Source: an uncultured bacterium
GTDB lineage: Bacteria > Cyanobacteriota > Vampirovibrionia > Gastranaerophilales > Gastranaerophilaceae
Direction of reading: 5' to 3'
Length of the DNA stretch: 14,919 nt
NCBI GenBank assembly: GCA_900553205.1
Contig: USCK01000031.1
Span: forward strand, 1-14,919
Shown here: positions 13,425 to 14,919 of the stretch, one piece after another
How the letters are laid out: each line of letters begins with the position of its first letter
Position numbering within the stretch: the stretch's first letter is position 1
Translations under genes and position numbers: made by a program
Notes under the pieces: model-generated
What the model saw: the letters and a program-made list of their open reading frames with translations, nothing else
Databases searched by the model: none
Told to the model about the DNA's origin: nothing

Positions 13425-14169
13425 TAGAAAATCTAAAGATGAAATAAAAAGAATGCGTCACGCAGGACATATTGTTGCTCTAGTCCATCAAGAAATGAAA
13501 AAAGTTGTTGAACCTGGAATTAGCACAATGGAGCTTGATGATATTGCAATGCGTATTATCAAAGAAAATAAAGCTATACCTACATTTTTAGGATATTCTG
13601 GCTTTCCGGCAAGTATTTGCACATCAATAAACGAAAAAGTCGTACACGGGATTCCTTCTAAAGATGAAATTTTAAAAGAAGGTGATATTATCGCTATTGA
13701 TGTTGGAGCAACTTACGGTGGAATGGTCGGTGATAGTGCTTGGTCTTATGCAGTAGGCAAAATTTCACCGGAAAAAGAAAGATTGATGAAGGTAACTGAA
13801 GAATCTTTATGGGCTGGTATAGACAAAATGAGAGCAGGGAATGTTCTTGATGACATATCTGGAGCTATAGAAGATGTTGCTAATAGAGAGAAAATGGGTA
13901 TCGTAAGAAATTATGGTGGTCATGGCGTTGGACACGTTATGCACGAAGACCCATTCTTGTTTAATTATAGAGTCGGCAATATGACTAAAATAAAAACAGG
14001 CTATGTTATAGCTATTGAACCAATGTTGAACCTTGGTTGCGATGAAGTTGAAGTTCAAGCTGATAATTGGGGCGTTGTTACAAAAGATAAACAACCTTCT
14101 GCTCACTTTGAACACACAGTTTGGTGTTCAGAAGATGGCCCTGTCCCTATGACAACATTGATGAAATAG
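13417..14169 (+). CDS. map: Methionine aminopeptidase, type I
   Basis: Map removes the initiator methionine from new proteins. All five metal ligands are present in 250 residues: D95 (IAIDVGA), D106 (GDSAW), H169 (GGHGVGH), E201 (AIEPML) and E232 (HFEHTV); the substrate-contacting H77 (VVHGIP) and H176 are kept too. There is no N-terminal zinc-finger extension, so it is the short type I form. The start lies inside the last codons of adk, with GAAGG six bases upstream, so the two are probably translationally coupled. A strong terminator follows. Confidence 0.95.
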   Translation: MINRKSKDEIKRMRHAGHIVALVHQEMKKVVEPGISTMELDDIAMRIIKENKAIPTFLGYSGFPASICTSINEKVVHGIPSKDEILKEGDIIAIDVGATYGGMVGDSAWSYAVGKISPEKERLMKVTEESLWAGIDKMRAGNVLDDISGAIEDVANREKMGIVRNYGGHGVGHVMHEDPFLFNYRVGNMTKIKTGYVIAIEPMLNLGCDEVEVQADNWGVVTKDKQPSAHFEHTVWCSEDGPVPMTTLMK

Positions 14170-14192
14170 AGATTCTAAACAATTTATTTATT

Positions 14193-14226
14193 AACGAGGT
14201 TCGGAGATAACTCCGAACCTCGTTTT
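14193..14226 (+). terminator. adk-map terminator
   Basis: A perfect 14-bp stem (14193-14206 with 14211-14224) with an ATAA tetraloop and a TTTT tail, the strongest hairpin in the window. It insulates the toxin/antitoxin pair 2 from adk-map. Confidence 0.9.
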
Positions 14227-14243
14227 AGTTATTAAGCAAAGTC

Positions 14244-14272
14244 TTGACTTATTGTAGGTTATACCCTACAAT
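14244..14272 (+). promoter_or_regulatory. Promoter/operator of toxin/antitoxin pair 2
   Basis: TTGACT (14244-14249) and TACAAT (14267-14272) are separated by exactly 17 bp. A perfect inverted repeat, ATTGTAGG (14251-14258) and CCTACAAT (14265-14272) with six bases between, fills the spacer and the -10, the usual place for an autorepressor. The start would be near 14279, leaving a leader of about five bases before ATG 14284. Confidence 0.8.
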
Positions 14273-14283
14273 ATAAATAGGCT

Positions 14284-14625
14284 ATGGTAAAAGAAACTCT
14301 AAAACAAATCATTTATTATAAAACTGCAGATGGAAAATGTCCATTCTATGAATGGTTTGAGAGTTTAGATAACAAAACCAAAGCTATAATAGATAGCCGT
14401 ATTGAACGCTTAATTAATGGTTTATATGGCGACCATAAAAAACTTTCTAACAGTTTATTATCCGAACTAAGATTTTTTATCGGCAAAGGATACAGAATAT
14501 ACTACAAAGATCTTACAGATATTGTGATAATAATTATTGCAGGAAGTGATAAAAGTGACCAAAAACGAGTAATTAAACAAGCCGAAAAATATTTTAAAGA
14601 CTTTATTGAAAGGAACTCAAAATGA
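14284..14625 (+). CDS. RelE/ParE-like toxin of pair 2 (killer protein, DUF891-like)
   Basis: This 113-residue toxin is a paralogue of the one at 6082-5753, and more than half of the residues look identical by eye. Shared blocks are YKTxDGKCP, EWxESL, LSELR, GKGYRIYYK, AGSDK and IKQAxKYxxDFxERN. The family cleaves translated mRNA or otherwise stops translation; the precise target of this member is unknown. It precedes its antitoxin and overlaps it by the ATGA at 14622-14625, so the two are translationally coupled. It has its own promoter with a palindromic operator and follows the terminator of adk-map, an independent insertion between housekeeping operons. Confidence 0.85.
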   Translation: MVKETLKQIIYYKTADGKCPFYEWFESLDNKTKAIIDSRIERLINGLYGDHKKLSNSLLSELRFFIGKGYRIYYKDLTDIVIIIIAGSDKSDQKRVIKQAEKYFKDFIERNSK

Positions 14626-14919
14626 CAGATTTTGCAGAAGAATTTAATTTGGATATGAACAAAGTTATCGCTAATTCAATAAGTCACGATGTCTTAATGC
14701 AAGAAAAATTACAAGACAACGATTATCAAAGAATATATCTTGAAACATCATTGGAAGAATTTGCCAAAGACGGTAACATTGATGCTTTTATCCGTTCGTT
14801 ACAACATGTGGTTAAAGCTCGTGGACGAGGTACGATTTCTGCACTTGCAAAAGAATTGAATATGGATAGAAGCAATTTATCAGACATATTAAACGGCAAA
14901 GTTCAACCTAAAATCAGTA
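14622..14919 (+). CDS. Xre-type antitoxin of pair 2 (3' end cut by window)
   Basis: The ATG overlaps the toxin stop (ATGA) and the frame stays open for 99 codons to the window edge, so the C-terminal end is missing. It aligns with the antitoxin of pair 1: KVIANSISHDVLMQEKL (14-30) with KVKANTISHDDYMNQKL, VVKARG (63-68) with VIKARG, and MDRSNLSDIL (81-90) with IDRSNLTEIL. Residues from about 64 form the helix-turn-helix expected to bind the palindrome at 14251-14272. About 20 more residues are expected from the length of its paralogue. Confidence 0.8.
   Translation, partial: MTDFAEEFNLDMNKVIANSISHDVLMQEKLQDNDYQRIYLETSLEEFAKDGNIDAFIRSLQHVVKARGRGTISALAKELNMDRSNLSDILNGKVQPKIS

Noticed and set aside
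13807..14115. 102-codon minus-strand frame inside map
   Set aside because: Antisense to the metal-binding core of map; open by chance.
6083..14272. The two toxin/antitoxin loci as arms of one large mobile element
   Set aside because: The modules are diverged at DNA level, and the genes between are housekeeping; no terminal repeats or integrase.

Overview
The window is AT-rich bacterial chromosome. It mixes housekeeping genes (glnA, rbfA, truB, gyrB, adk, map) with small accessory genes. The low-GC coding style, a GyrB carrying the large insert known from Gram-negative enzymes, a cyanobacteria-like GH57 glucan enzyme and a small protein opening with a QTNFRGN stretch suggest a non-photosynthetic relative of cyanobacteria (Melainabacteria/Gastranaerophilales type). 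This lineage call is an inference from protein style, not from a marker search.

Layout. Positions 1-619 hold no conventional gene. They contain a degenerate palindromic repeat, a sigma70-type promoter leading to a 28-codon ORF with a perfect AGGAGG site, a 16-bp hairpin on the + strand preceded by an extended -10 (candidate small RNA), and the terminator shared with glnA. glnA (minus strand, 620-1984) has its own promoter. An A-tract-rich divergent region separates it from a short DegT-like aminotransferase (2294-3049, +). Then a long minus-strand run, read from right to left, goes rbfA - truB - class I/II aminotransferase - toxin/antitoxin pair 1 - GH57 glucanase (8454 down to 3105). From 8555 to 10055 three plus-strand accessory genes follow: a lipoprotein with a lysozyme-like (GH24) core, a 58-residue highly basic protein with no acidic residues, and an 81-residue unknown. 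gyrB (10150-12582) and the adk-map pair (12765-14169) follow, each with a clear terminator. The window ends in a second toxin/antitoxin pair whose antitoxin is cut by the edge.

How the parts work together. The two toxin/antitoxin modules are paralogues in the toxin-first order (RelE/ParE-like 'addiction module killer' plus Xre-type antitoxin). Both promoters have a -35 TTGAC(G/T), a 17-bp spacer and a -10 TACA(C/A)T, with related dyad sequence overlapping spacer and -10, which points to a common autoregulatory operator. Several genes (2294, GH57, toxin 1, and nearly toxin 2) have a -10 box so close to the ATG that the mRNA would be leaderless or almost so, while glnA, rbfA, gyrB and the small genes carry good Shine-Dalgarno sites. 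No phage, IS element, tRNA, rRNA or CRISPR array was seen.
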